Positions 46,740 to 54,864 of a DNA stretch of 64,000 bases are shown here, piece by piece. The stretch covers positions 342,107 through 406,106 of the forward strand of contig JBLIMR010000001.1 in assembly GCA_047638815.1 (NCBI GenBank). The letters are read 5' to 3'. The DNA is from JAJRRH01 sp047638815. GTDB lineage: Bacteria > Bacteroidota > Bacteroidia > Flavobacteriales_D > JABDKJ01. Every line of letters starts with the position of its first letter. Positions within the stretch are counted from its first letter, which is position 1. Under the pieces are notes generated by a model that saw only the letters and a list, made by a program, of their open reading frames with translations, was not told the DNA's origin and made no database searches. The position numbers and the translations under genes are program-made.

Positions 46740-47234
46740 TCAGATGTATTTCAGCATTACAGCAGATAAAAATAATAATAACCCTAAAAATAAAAAATTG
46801 ATTTTCAATTTACTTCGAAACGATTTAATTTTTTTTTTTGCAAACTGCATATCAAAAATATCTTTTGTAGCAGCCAATAGGTCGTCCATAAAATCATCAT
46901 CATCCTTATTGATATAATCATTTGCACCTTCCTTAATCAATTCAATGGCTTTTTGCTTATCACTTTGTCCAGAAAAGACAATAACCGGAACATCATACTT
47001 TTTTCTTAACTCTTTTAAGAACTCTAATCCGTTGGCATACCTACGATCTCTTTCATTATAAATATAATCCAAAACAATTAAATCTGGAACAGACAGTTTA
47101 ATTACTATCATTGCATCATCAGCATTTTTAAATACCGTTGTTTCACAGTTGAACTCCTGCCGCAATTGAAGTTCAATTATCCTAGAAAGGATAGAACTAT
47201 CCTCGATTACAAATATTTTTTTGATTTTATCCAT
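46740..47234 (-). CDS. Response-regulator receiver domain with C-terminal membrane anchor
   Basis: A 164-residue protein. The receiver domain (residues about 5-125) has the acidic pair in 'FVIEDSS', the phosphoacceptor Asp in 'DLIVLDYIYNE', Ser in 'VIVFSGQSD' and Lys in 'YINKDDD'. Residues of about 145-163 ('INFLFLGLLLFLSAVMLKYI') form one membrane helix. There is no DNA-binding or enzyme domain. A membrane-tethered receiver is unusual. It lies 3 bases after the WecA-like gene, which suggests a role in controlling or placing the glycan machinery. No histidine kinase is adjacent. Confidence 0.8.
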   Translation of the reverse strand: MDKIKKIFVIEDSSILSRIIELQLRQEFNCETTVFKNADDAMIVIKLSVPDLIVLDYIYNERDRRYANGLEFLKELRKKYDVPVIVFSGQSDKQKAIELIKEGANDYINKDDDDFMDDLLAATKDIFDMQFAKKKIKSFRSKLKINFLFLGLLLFLSAVMLKYI

Positions 47235-47237
47235 AAG

Positions 47238-48329
47238 TTAAATATTTTCTAATAATTTGTTTTTATTTATAATTGATTGTGTTGATTCTTTTAATTTCAA
47301 GATTCGTTGTCTTAAATTAATTGATACAATTACTATTAAAAATAGAGCTACCAATAAGGTTGAAGCAATAACTAAAAAAGTCAATACTATTTCTTTATTA
47401 AAGTAATTCTCAAAAAAAATAACGCTGAGTAACCCACTATGCAACAAACATATTATTACCGTTGCATAAGTATGATTAGGCACTATTTTCAATACTAAAT
47501 GGTGTAAATGATTTTTATCTGCACTAAAAGGACTTTTCTTTTTTAATATTCGTTGAACAAACAATCTAATGGTATCAAATACTGGAAGAAATATTAATAC
47601 AATAGACAGTGAAACACTCAACTCAGTACTTGTGTTCGTCTGAAAAGTCTTAATGACAAATACACTCATTAACAACCCTAAAAATAAAGAGCCTGCATCT
47701 CCCATAAATATTTTTGCTGGTGAAAAGTTATATTTTAAAAACCCTAACAACGCTCCACTTAAAGCAATGGAAATAATAGCATAAGTAAATTGGTTATTCA
47801 TTAAAAAGATGAGACCAAAAAAAAGAAAGTTAATTATCGAAATTCCTCCTGCCAAGCCATCTATACCATCTATTAAATTAAATGCATTGGTAACACCAGC
47901 AATAAAAAGAACAGTAATCAAAAAACTGACAATTACTGACAATTCATAAATTCCAAAAATACCGTGTAAATTATCAATAGTAAATCCTGAAAAATATAAA
48001 AGAACAGCACAACCTAACTGAATCCCCAGCTTAACCATCGATTTCATATTATGAAGATCATCCCAAAATCCCATTACAAACATTACTGTTACAGTTATAA
48101 AAATCATTATTAATTCTATATTATATTCTAAGAAAGGTAAAACAGTCATCAACCCTAAGAATATTCCAACTCCCCCCATAGATGGTGTAGGTATAACATG
48201 AGATGCTCTGTGATTATGCTGAGCTAACACTCCTTTTCTATTTGCCCATTTTATTACCTGAGGAATAACAAAATAGGAAACTAAAAAAGCTAATACTGTT
48301 GCTAACGCTATATTTACATATATATTCAT
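47238..48329 (-). CDS. Undecaprenyl-phosphate sugar-1-phosphate transferase (WecA/MraY family)
   Basis: A 363-residue polytopic enzyme that starts glycan assembly by moving a sugar-1-phosphate, usually N-acetylglucosamine, from UDP onto undecaprenyl phosphate. 'VMGFWDDLHNMKSMVKLGIQ' contains the DD motif, 'NAFNLIDGIDGLAGG' the NxxNxxDGxDGLA motif, 'KIFMGDAGSLFLGLL' the catalytic Asp, and 'FSADKNHLHHLVLK' the HLHH motif of WecA-type enzymes. About 10 membrane segments. The exact sugar is not certain. It overlaps the next gene by 4 bases. Confidence 0.92.
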   Translation of the reverse strand: MNIYVNIALATVLAFLVSYFVIPQVIKWANRKGVLAQHNHRASHVIPTPSMGGVGIFLGLMTVLPFLEYNIELIMIFITVTVMFVMGFWDDLHNMKSMVKLGIQLGCAVLLYFSGFTIDNLHGIFGIYELSVIVSFLITVLFIAGVTNAFNLIDGIDGLAGGISIINFLFFGLIFLMNNQFTYAIISIALSGALLGFLKYNFSPAKIFMGDAGSLFLGLLMSVFVIKTFQTNTSTELSVSLSIVLIFLPVFDTIRLFVQRILKKKSPFSADKNHLHHLVLKIVPNHTYATVIICLLHSGLLSVIFFENYFNKEIVLTFLVIASTLLVALFLIVIVSINLRQRILKLKESTQSIINKNKLLENI

Positions 48330-49534
48330 ATCTCTTCATTTTGATAATAATACGTTGGAGCAATCAAATGAGCTAAACCTCTTTTTTGAAGGTATGGAGC
48401 TTTTAATGATGTAATTTCTCCTTTAATATGCTGTTTCTTATAAGCATAATCAAAAGTGTAAATCAGATTTTTATACTTATTAGCAATTACGCACCATTGA
48501 TATCTTCTTTTAGCTATTTCAAACATCTTATTAGCATTCACAATTAAATCATGAGACTCCAGCTTATTTATTAAGCAAACCAAGTTCTTTATATTTTTGA
48601 AATAATAAGCTTGATCTTCGGTAGTTGCCCTATTGTAACTCACATCAAACGAAATAACTGGCAAGTTTAAACACATCGCTTCTACTAGTGATGGATTCGT
48701 TCCCCCTGCACTATGTCCATGAATATACATCATGCTATTTCTTCTTATGACATCTAATTCTTCCTGTCCATAAACTGGATCGTGTAAAATAATGTTTTCA
48801 TATTTTTCGTATTGTTTTTTTAGCTGAATACCATATTCACTTCTATCCCAATTACCTACAACAACTAAGGTTTTCTTGGTTTCTGAAAAGGCTTTCAAGA
48901 TCATATGAACATTATTCTCTGGCTCTATTCGAGCCACCTTGAAGGCATAGGGTTTTGATAAAAAAGGATACTTTTTCACATATGGTTTTACTGAACCCGA
49001 TGCAATTGTATGATCTCCACCATATGCTATTAAATGACTTAGTGTTTTATAATTAATAGATGTATATTTTTTAATCGCTTCATTATCTGTAATGTCAGCA
49101 TGTGAAAATTTAACAGCTATTCTTTCAGAAAACTTTAGAAATCTTTTAGCAAAAGCATTCCACTTGCTCCTTCTCCATTCTAAACCATCAATATTGATAA
49201 TTATCTTTTTCTTAGTAAACAAGCGCACAAAAGGAATTGCTACACCACCCGAAACGCCTAATACCAATAAGGTGTCAGCAAAAATAAGAGCGTGAAATAT
49301 GGATATTATATCATAAATAATACTCTGTACACCATTCGCATCAAACGGCAAGTAGACCAGTTTAGCTTGATTAAAGTGAGTTGGTCGCTCACCTTTTACA
49401 TAGGCTTTCTTACTACAATAAACCGTAAAATCAAATTCGTCTTTTAAATGATCAGTTAAATGATGTGCTAGGGTTTCAAATCCTCCATACCTTGATGGAA
49501 TCCCTACAGTTCCTATAATTGCTACTTTTTTCAT
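48326..49534 (-). CDS. DUF1972-type rhamnosyltransferase-like glycosyltransferase
   Basis: A 402-residue GT-B transferase. 'VAIIGTVGIPSRYGGFETLAHHL' is the DUF1972 opening found in WchF/RfpB-like rhamnosyltransferases, followed by 'LVLGVSGGVAIPFVRLF' and the donor-site region 'HSAGGTNPSLVEAMCLNLPVIS'. In other systems the homologue adds the second sugar to the lipid primer. Its place beside the WecA-like gene fits that. A TTCCC-N5-GGGAA palindrome lies 113 bases upstream of its start. Confidence 0.88.
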   Translation of the reverse strand: MKKVAIIGTVGIPSRYGGFETLAHHLTDHLKDEFDFTVYCSKKAYVKGERPTHFNQAKLVYLPFDANGVQSIIYDIISIFHALIFADTLLVLGVSGGVAIPFVRLFTKKKIIINIDGLEWRRSKWNAFAKRFLKFSERIAVKFSHADITDNEAIKKYTSINYKTLSHLIAYGGDHTIASGSVKPYVKKYPFLSKPYAFKVARIEPENNVHMILKAFSETKKTLVVVGNWDRSEYGIQLKKQYEKYENIILHDPVYGQEELDVIRRNSMMYIHGHSAGGTNPSLVEAMCLNLPVISFDVSYNRATTEDQAYYFKNIKNLVCLINKLESHDLIVNANKMFEIAKRRYQWCVIANKYKNLIYTFDYAYKKQHIKGEITSLKAPYLQKRGLAHLIAPTYYYQNEEI

Positions 49535-49647
49535 AATTAGTTTCTTTGGTTGTTATAATGTAAAAGTTAGGCCAAAAACATAAGTATTATAAAAACAAAT
49601 ACTTACCAGTAAATATATTTGTTAGCTTTCCAAATTAGGAGCTAAAT

Positions 49648-49662
49648 TTCCCGGTTTGGGAA
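49648..49662. promoter_or_regulatory. Island palindrome, copy 1
   Basis: TTCCC-GGTTT-GGGAA, immediately after the stop of the tandem glycosyltransferase gene and 113 bases upstream of the start at 49534. TTTGGC on the minus strand lies between them at 49576-49571. Related copies are at 54846-54860 and 59140-59154. Confidence 0.55.
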
Positions 49663-52029
49663 TTAAATAAGTTGATGAGCAATATTAAATTTGATCCATT
49701 TTTTATTGAAATGACTCGTGGTAAATAAGTTTTGGTAACGCTTTTTAGCGTTAGCACCTAGTTGAGGAAGTTCTGTTTTACGATCAATTAAACTTATTAT
49801 TGAATTAGCAAATTCCTCAATATTATTCGGGTTAATTAACAAACCTGTTTCTTGATCTAAAACAGCTTCTTTAGCACCTCCATGATTAGTCGTTATTACT
49901 GGTTTTGCAGCAGACATTGCTTCTAACACTGTTGTTGGAAAAGGATCCTTCATTAAGGAAGGAATTAAACAGACGTCTGCATCACTCATTGCCTCAGCAA
50001 TGTTTGGCGCAAAATCTTTTATTATTACGTTATTCTGTAATCCGTATCCTTCAATCTTTTCTTGTAATTCAACTAAAACATTTTCTTCCCCATCAATCAC
50101 TCCACCCATTAATATGAACTTGGCATTTTTAAGTTTATCTTTCGCTATGGTCCCTAATGCTTCAATCAAAAACCATTGTCCTTTCTCTGGTTTTATTCTT
50201 CCAAATAAATAGAAGTGAATGGCTTCTGATTTCTTTTTCTGGTTGACTTCAATAGCACTTATTCCATTATGAATTACAACCCCTTTCCTCTCTATTTGCT
50301 TAGCATACCTTTTTAATCCAAGTAAAACTGCATTAGAAACACAAACAATTTTATTCGAAAACAGCAGACTAACCCAAGCTGTTATTACTCCAATTACTTT
50401 AGGAGAATCTATAATTTCATGCACATGCACAAAACGTTTAATTCTTAACATCCATAGCAATGGTAGTAGAAACGAACAAGACAATGTATTAACATATCCT
50501 GATGCAAACTTATTCTGTTGGTTTTCATTTCTCAAAAAGAATAAAAACATCACCCATTCTTTTAGAAATTTAAAAATCCCTATTGGACTGAAAATTTTAC
50601 GATAGATAACTGGCATATCTGGTCGAATAATTACCTCAACGTTTTCTACCTCACTTTCTATTAAATTGACCAAAGTCCCAGCTCTAAACAAGTATACTTT
50701 TTTATGAACTTTCCCTGGAATTGCCTTTAGAGCGGTTACTAAAATCCTATCAGCTCCATATAATTCAGCGCTAGGATGAAAAACGGCAATTGTAGTTTTT
50801 TCCTCTAGTAACTTATCAATAATCGATTTTATCTTTTGCCCTTTTACCTCCCAAGTATAATTCAATTTATGAGTAGCAATAGCTTGCTCCGAAAGCTCTT
50901 CTCTTTTTGACACGTTGAAGTACAACTTATTTAATTCAATGGAATACTGACAAATACTTTCATTATAATTCGTGTAAGGTATTTTTATTCCTGCCTCTTT
51001 CGACAACTCTCCAGGTCCAACATTATCAAAACAAATTACAGGTACGCCATAACTCATTGCTTCTGGAACAACCATTCCAGCTCCTTCATGCGAAGGAAAC
51101 AAGAATACATCTGCATTGTTATAAATAGCTTCCATTTCACTTTTAGCTACCCAAGAGATGATGTTTACATGTTTAGCTATTTGATATTCCTCAATTATTT
51201 TTTTTAGATATGTTTCACTTTCTCCAGAGCCAACCAACGTCAATTGAACATTACTTTGCTTTTCTTTAGTTAAACCCTTAAGAAAAGCTGCAAATGCTAA
51301 AATGGTAATATCAAAACCTTTCATTGGTGTAAAACGACCAACCGACATGACATTAAACAAATCATTCTCTTTACTTTTCAAATTAGGAATTCCTGCAGCT
51401 ACTGCTGGGATAACTTCTACTTTCTCCTCTTTTAACCTCAACGTTTCTTTAACTGAAGAATTTATTCCTATAATGCTATCTGTTTTCCATTTTGCTAAAT
51501 AGAAAAAAGGATCCAAATTTCTCATCATCCATTTTACTAATGCATATTTCCTATCTGTATTTATTACGCTTTTACCATAATTCCGAATGTACTCTTCAGG
51601 CATTTTTGGATGATGACCGATTGGCCCCCAAATAACTGGCTTACGAAATACCCATAAAAAATGAGGATGGCTATCACTATGAAAGTTTAATACATGACAC
51701 ATGTCAAACTCAAGTTTGTTTTTCAAGATGAACAAAGGCATTAACAATTGCCATAGGTAGAAATATAAGACATAACCTCTTGGGCCTATTTTCTTCTTCC
51801 AAAACATAGCCCAATTTGGTAAATCATGATATTGAAAGTCCATATTTTTATGAATTGGATCCTGATGTCCCTCCATATACCTTTCGATTTCTGGACGATT
51901 ATTTTTTCTGGTTATTATTATTGTTTTATAATCTTTAGCTATTTCTTTTGAGATATTCCATCCTGTTCCATCTTCAGAACCTTTGTATGGATTTACTGCA
52001 TAAGCTGTTATTAGTATGGTCTGTTTCAT
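49663..52029 (-). CDS. Tandem glycosyltransferase family 4 fusion
   Basis: A 788-residue protein made of two complete GT-B transferases. The first (residues about 1-405) starts 'ILITAYAVNPYKGSEDGTGWNIS', has 'VMSVGRFTPMKGFDITILAF' and donor region 'SHEGAGMVVPEAMSYGVPVI'. The second (about 418-788) starts 'TTIAVFHPSAELYGADRIL', has 'YLFGRIKPEKGQWFLIEALG' and 'LMKDPFPTTVLEAMSAAKPVITTNHGG'. It could add two sugars in sequence. It lies 18 bases after the kinase fusion gene and is presumably co-transcribed with it. Confidence 0.9.
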   Translation of the reverse strand: MKQTILITAYAVNPYKGSEDGTGWNISKEIAKDYKTIIITRKNNRPEIERYMEGHQDPIHKNMDFQYHDLPNWAMFWKKKIGPRGYVLYFYLWQLLMPLFILKNKLEFDMCHVLNFHSDSHPHFLWVFRKPVIWGPIGHHPKMPEEYIRNYGKSVINTDRKYALVKWMMRNLDPFFYLAKWKTDSIIGINSSVKETLRLKEEKVEVIPAVAAGIPNLKSKENDLFNVMSVGRFTPMKGFDITILAFAAFLKGLTKEKQSNVQLTLVGSGESETYLKKIIEEYQIAKHVNIISWVAKSEMEAIYNNADVFLFPSHEGAGMVVPEAMSYGVPVICFDNVGPGELSKEAGIKIPYTNYNESICQYSIELNKLYFNVSKREELSEQAIATHKLNYTWEVKGQKIKSIIDKLLEEKTTIAVFHPSAELYGADRILVTALKAIPGKVHKKVYLFRAGTLVNLIESEVENVEVIIRPDMPVIYRKIFSPIGIFKFLKEWVMFLFFLRNENQQNKFASGYVNTLSCSFLLPLLWMLRIKRFVHVHEIIDSPKVIGVITAWVSLLFSNKIVCVSNAVLLGLKRYAKQIERKGVVIHNGISAIEVNQKKKSEAIHFYLFGRIKPEKGQWFLIEALGTIAKDKLKNAKFILMGGVIDGEENVLVELQEKIEGYGLQNNVIIKDFAPNIAEAMSDADVCLIPSLMKDPFPTTVLEAMSAAKPVITTNHGGAKEAVLDQETGLLINPNNIEEFANSIISLIDRKTELPQLGANAKKRYQNLFTTSHFNKKWIKFNIAHQLI

Positions 52030-52047
52030 TGTTTAAGGATTTAAGTG

Positions 52048-54702
52048 TTATGCTAATTTTGCATAAGTGTTCATAATCGTATTAAGGGTTACATCTAGAT
52101 GTTTGTTCTCTATAATCGTATAATGACTTGTTTTGTATTGTTTACTCATTTGTCCGAACAAGTTTTTGTAAAGAATAGTTAACTGATCAATTTCAGGTGC
52201 AATCATTTCTTGTTTTCGCGCCAAAATAGTTTCAGCATCAGCATATAAAAAGAAATTCAACTTTGGCTTAAAGACCAATCGATACAAGGCTTTTAAAAAG
52301 CTTCTATTCAATTGAATGTTAGAACGTTTTGCATCATTAATAAAGTCGAAATAATAACGATCATACAATACTGTTTTACCACGCAATACATATTTAAAAT
52401 ACACGTAAACCTGGCCTATCATGTAATCGGAAAAATAGTAAGCAAAACGGGCTAAGCTAGATAACACACTCTTGTTTTTCCCTTTTCTAGGCATGGTAAC
52501 CGATGCTATTTGTTCGGCAGCTTCTTTACCATGTTTCATAGCACTTAATATTGGTAATATTCCTGGTCTATGCCTCAGTAAAACAACATCTTTCCGGTAT
52601 TTAGATTGCAACCTGCTTTTCACGTTCTCAATAATGGTTGTTTTACCAGCCCCATCTACCCCACTAAATGTAATAACCAACCCTCTGCGGTAAATCATAT
52701 CTTTTGCTGTATCTAGCAGGTAGTTTATGTTGTTCTTCAACTTATTTAAGTTGACATTAAAAATTGCATCTTCTAGTTTAGATAGTACTCTTAATTTTAA
52801 ATAAGGATTAAAACCAAACAACTCATCATTACTATTTATTTTCAAGGCATATTTTTTATTGATGTAATTGAAGACCCTATTATTTTGGATCTCGTTATGA
52901 GCTTGATAATGTTTATGATACTTTTTAGGGATTGCAGCACCGTTTAAGGTGTAGAATAATAAACAGTATTCAAAATCAAATTTCACTTCTGGCACCATCA
53001 CCCCGCTTGAGTTAGGCATAGCCGAAATCAATAATGGTTTAGCATCAATCAACTGTATTCCTTTACGTTTAAATTGATGTATTAAATCGAGGCTTAAAAA
53101 TGTATTGTCTTTGAAATAAAGTTCAACCGTTGTCATAAAGGATTTAGTATAGACCTTAGCCCTACCTACATTTGAATGACTCTTGCAAAAGCTAACCATA
53201 CTCGAGAGGTCTTCTTTTAACACCAAAATATCTAAATCTGAACTTGTCTTTAAATTATCTAAGCTTTCTTCAGTAAACTTTAGAAATGCATGAGCAGTTC
53301 TTTTTAGTTCGCTGTTAAATTCTTCAACAAACAGACTTCTTTGAGCTTTTTCACTTTGATAACTACATACTTCCGCCAACATTTCTTCAAAAGCATTTAA
53401 CAACCATTGGTGCTGAAGACTTAATACTTGTTGTTTTTGAAAAGCTGCTACGTAGCTTGCTGAAGTCTTTAGTAAGTATAGCTTAAAATAAACATCAATA
53501 TCAATTTTAAAAGTTTCAATGATTTTAGAAATTTGATCATTAGCGCATGCTTCTTTAATATTCTCTAAAATTTTATTTACAGGTATTCTTTTAGAAAGTA
53601 TACCGGATTGAAAATGAAAATGGAAAAGATCATTTAACAACGGAACTTCATTGCTACTTTGTTCTAAGTCATAAACATGTATTCTGTCATTTCCCACATA
53701 TATATTCCAAGGTGTAAAGTCCCCATGAGACAATGAGGTATAGATACTTTTTGTAGCACCTAATTCTTCTTTTAATTGAAGTATTTGATTTACTACATTA
53801 TTGTATTTACGCTCTCCTTTTAATTGCGATAAGCTATTTACAATTGCTTCCCAGTAACTGGTACTTTGCAGATGAAAAAACTGAGTAGTTTTCATTGCCA
53901 TTTCGCTTAAAGCGTTAAAATGAGGGGTTAGCAGCTCATTAGATCTGCTAGCATCTTTTGACTTGATATTCTCAATGAATAAAACATCATTAAACATATT
54001 CTCAGCCATTTTAGGAGTATTAAATGTTTCAAACTCCTTGTTCTTGAATATATGAATATTAACAGCTTCCTTAGCAATGGCCAATACACTTTGCTCATTA
54101 GCAGGTATTTTAATAAAATGGGTAGAAGCTTTGCCATTATTTAACTCCAATAAGAGTGAGCGATTAGGACCTGCTGTTCCCATAAATATAGAATAATCAC
54201 TATGGTTAACCTGATTTACCAATGGTGAAATATGCAAATCTTGTTGATAATAGATATTAAAGCTTCCCGAACGAACCAGCTTTTTTAATCCCAGCTTAAA
54301 AGCTAACTTTATTGTTGTAGCTATAAGCTTGGCTCTTGCTGCTGCTGTATTGTAAAAATTTAAAAAAGAAGCTTGCTTGTTTTCTTTAGAATATACCCAC
54401 CGTATACTCTTATCTGGATTATTAATATAACTCAACTGCTTTCTTTTAAATACTGAAGGCATCTTACTTTCTCCAAAATCCAAAACCATATCAAACTCTG
54501 ATAATTGCATGCCCTTGTAGCAAGTAATTTCATCAACTAAGCTCACAAGTACTGTAAAATGGTTTTCATCAACTGCTTTTAAAGGGAAATCAACATCAAG
54601 GATCAACCTTTCACGCGGATCAAAAATAAATAAGGCCACATTTTTAGGTGCATATAATTTTGATAAAAGAAGTAAGTCACTTAATAGTATTGGCTTTTTC
54701 AT
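52048..54702 (-). CDS. Three-domain fusion: APH-like kinase, nucleotidyltransferase-like, thymidylate-kinase-like
   Basis: An 884-residue cytoplasmic protein. Residues about 165-440 look like an aminoglycoside/choline-kinase-fold domain: a Lys in 'HFIKIP' (198), catalytic loop 'HGDFTPWN' (326-333) and metal Asp in 'VYDLE' (343-347). Residues about 465-620 hold 'SSDLDILV' (487-494) and a later 'LDLIH' (538-542), the acidic motifs of minimal nucleotidyltransferases. Residues about 672-884 hold the P-loop 'SGVDGAGKTT' (680-689) and 'DRYYFDF' (781-787), as in thymidylate kinases. It may phosphorylate or activate a sugar or lipid component of the glycan. The function is unknown; I do not know this full architecture. 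Confidence 0.8.
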   Translation of the reverse strand: MKKPILLSDLLLLSKLYAPKNVALFIFDPRERLILDVDFPLKAVDENHFTVLVSLVDEITCYKGMQLSEFDMVLDFGESKMPSVFKRKQLSYINNPDKSIRWVYSKENKQASFLNFYNTAAARAKLIATTIKLAFKLGLKKLVRSGSFNIYYQQDLHISPLVNQVNHSDYSIFMGTAGPNRSLLLELNNGKASTHFIKIPANEQSVLAIAKEAVNIHIFKNKEFETFNTPKMAENMFNDVLFIENIKSKDASRSNELLTPHFNALSEMAMKTTQFFHLQSTSYWEAIVNSLSQLKGERKYNNVVNQILQLKEELGATKSIYTSLSHGDFTPWNIYVGNDRIHVYDLEQSSNEVPLLNDLFHFHFQSGILSKRIPVNKILENIKEACANDQISKIIETFKIDIDVYFKLYLLKTSASYVAAFQKQQVLSLQHQWLLNAFEEMLAEVCSYQSEKAQRSLFVEEFNSELKRTAHAFLKFTEESLDNLKTSSDLDILVLKEDLSSMVSFCKSHSNVGRAKVYTKSFMTTVELYFKDNTFLSLDLIHQFKRKGIQLIDAKPLLISAMPNSSGVMVPEVKFDFEYCLLFYTLNGAAIPKKYHKHYQAHNEIQNNRVFNYINKKYALKINSNDELFGFNPYLKLRVLSKLEDAIFNVNLNKLKNNINYLLDTAKDMIYRRGLVITFSGVDGAGKTTIIENVKSRLQSKYRKDVVLLRHRPGILPILSAMKHGKEAAEQIASVTMPRKGKNKSVLSSLARFAYYFSDYMIGQVYVYFKYVLRGKTVLYDRYYFDFINDAKRSNIQLNRSFLKALYRLVFKPKLNFFLYADAETILARKQEMIAPEIDQLTILYKNLFGQMSKQYKTSHYTIIENKHLDVTLNTIMNTYAKLA

Positions 54703-54768
54703 ATTTATTTATTTTAGATTCACTAACTACTAATGGAATAATGTGCCAAACGACACAATGCGAACCTA

Positions 54769-54806
54769 TAAGGCAGAAATACAACTAGTTGTGTATTTCT
54801 GCCTTA
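54769..54806. repeat. Long hairpin upstream of the kinase fusion gene
   Basis: TAAGGCAGAAATACA and TGTATTTCTGCCTTA form an almost perfect 15-base stem around a short loop. It lies between the giant protein gene and the kinase fusion gene (both minus strand). No T run follows on the minus strand, so it is either an atypical terminator or a regulatory hairpin or binding site. Confidence 0.65.
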
Positions 54807-54845
54807 AAAAGCCAAACCTAAAAACTTTCTTTTTATGGAATCCTT

Positions 54846-54860
54846 TTCCCATTTTGGGAA
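54846..54860. promoter_or_regulatory. Island palindrome, copy 2
   Basis: TTCCC-ATTTT-GGGAA, 5 bases after the giant gene's stop and 143 bases upstream of the kinase fusion start at 54702. TTTGGC on the minus strand is at 54750-54745. Confidence 0.55.
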
Positions 54861-54864
54861 TGTG

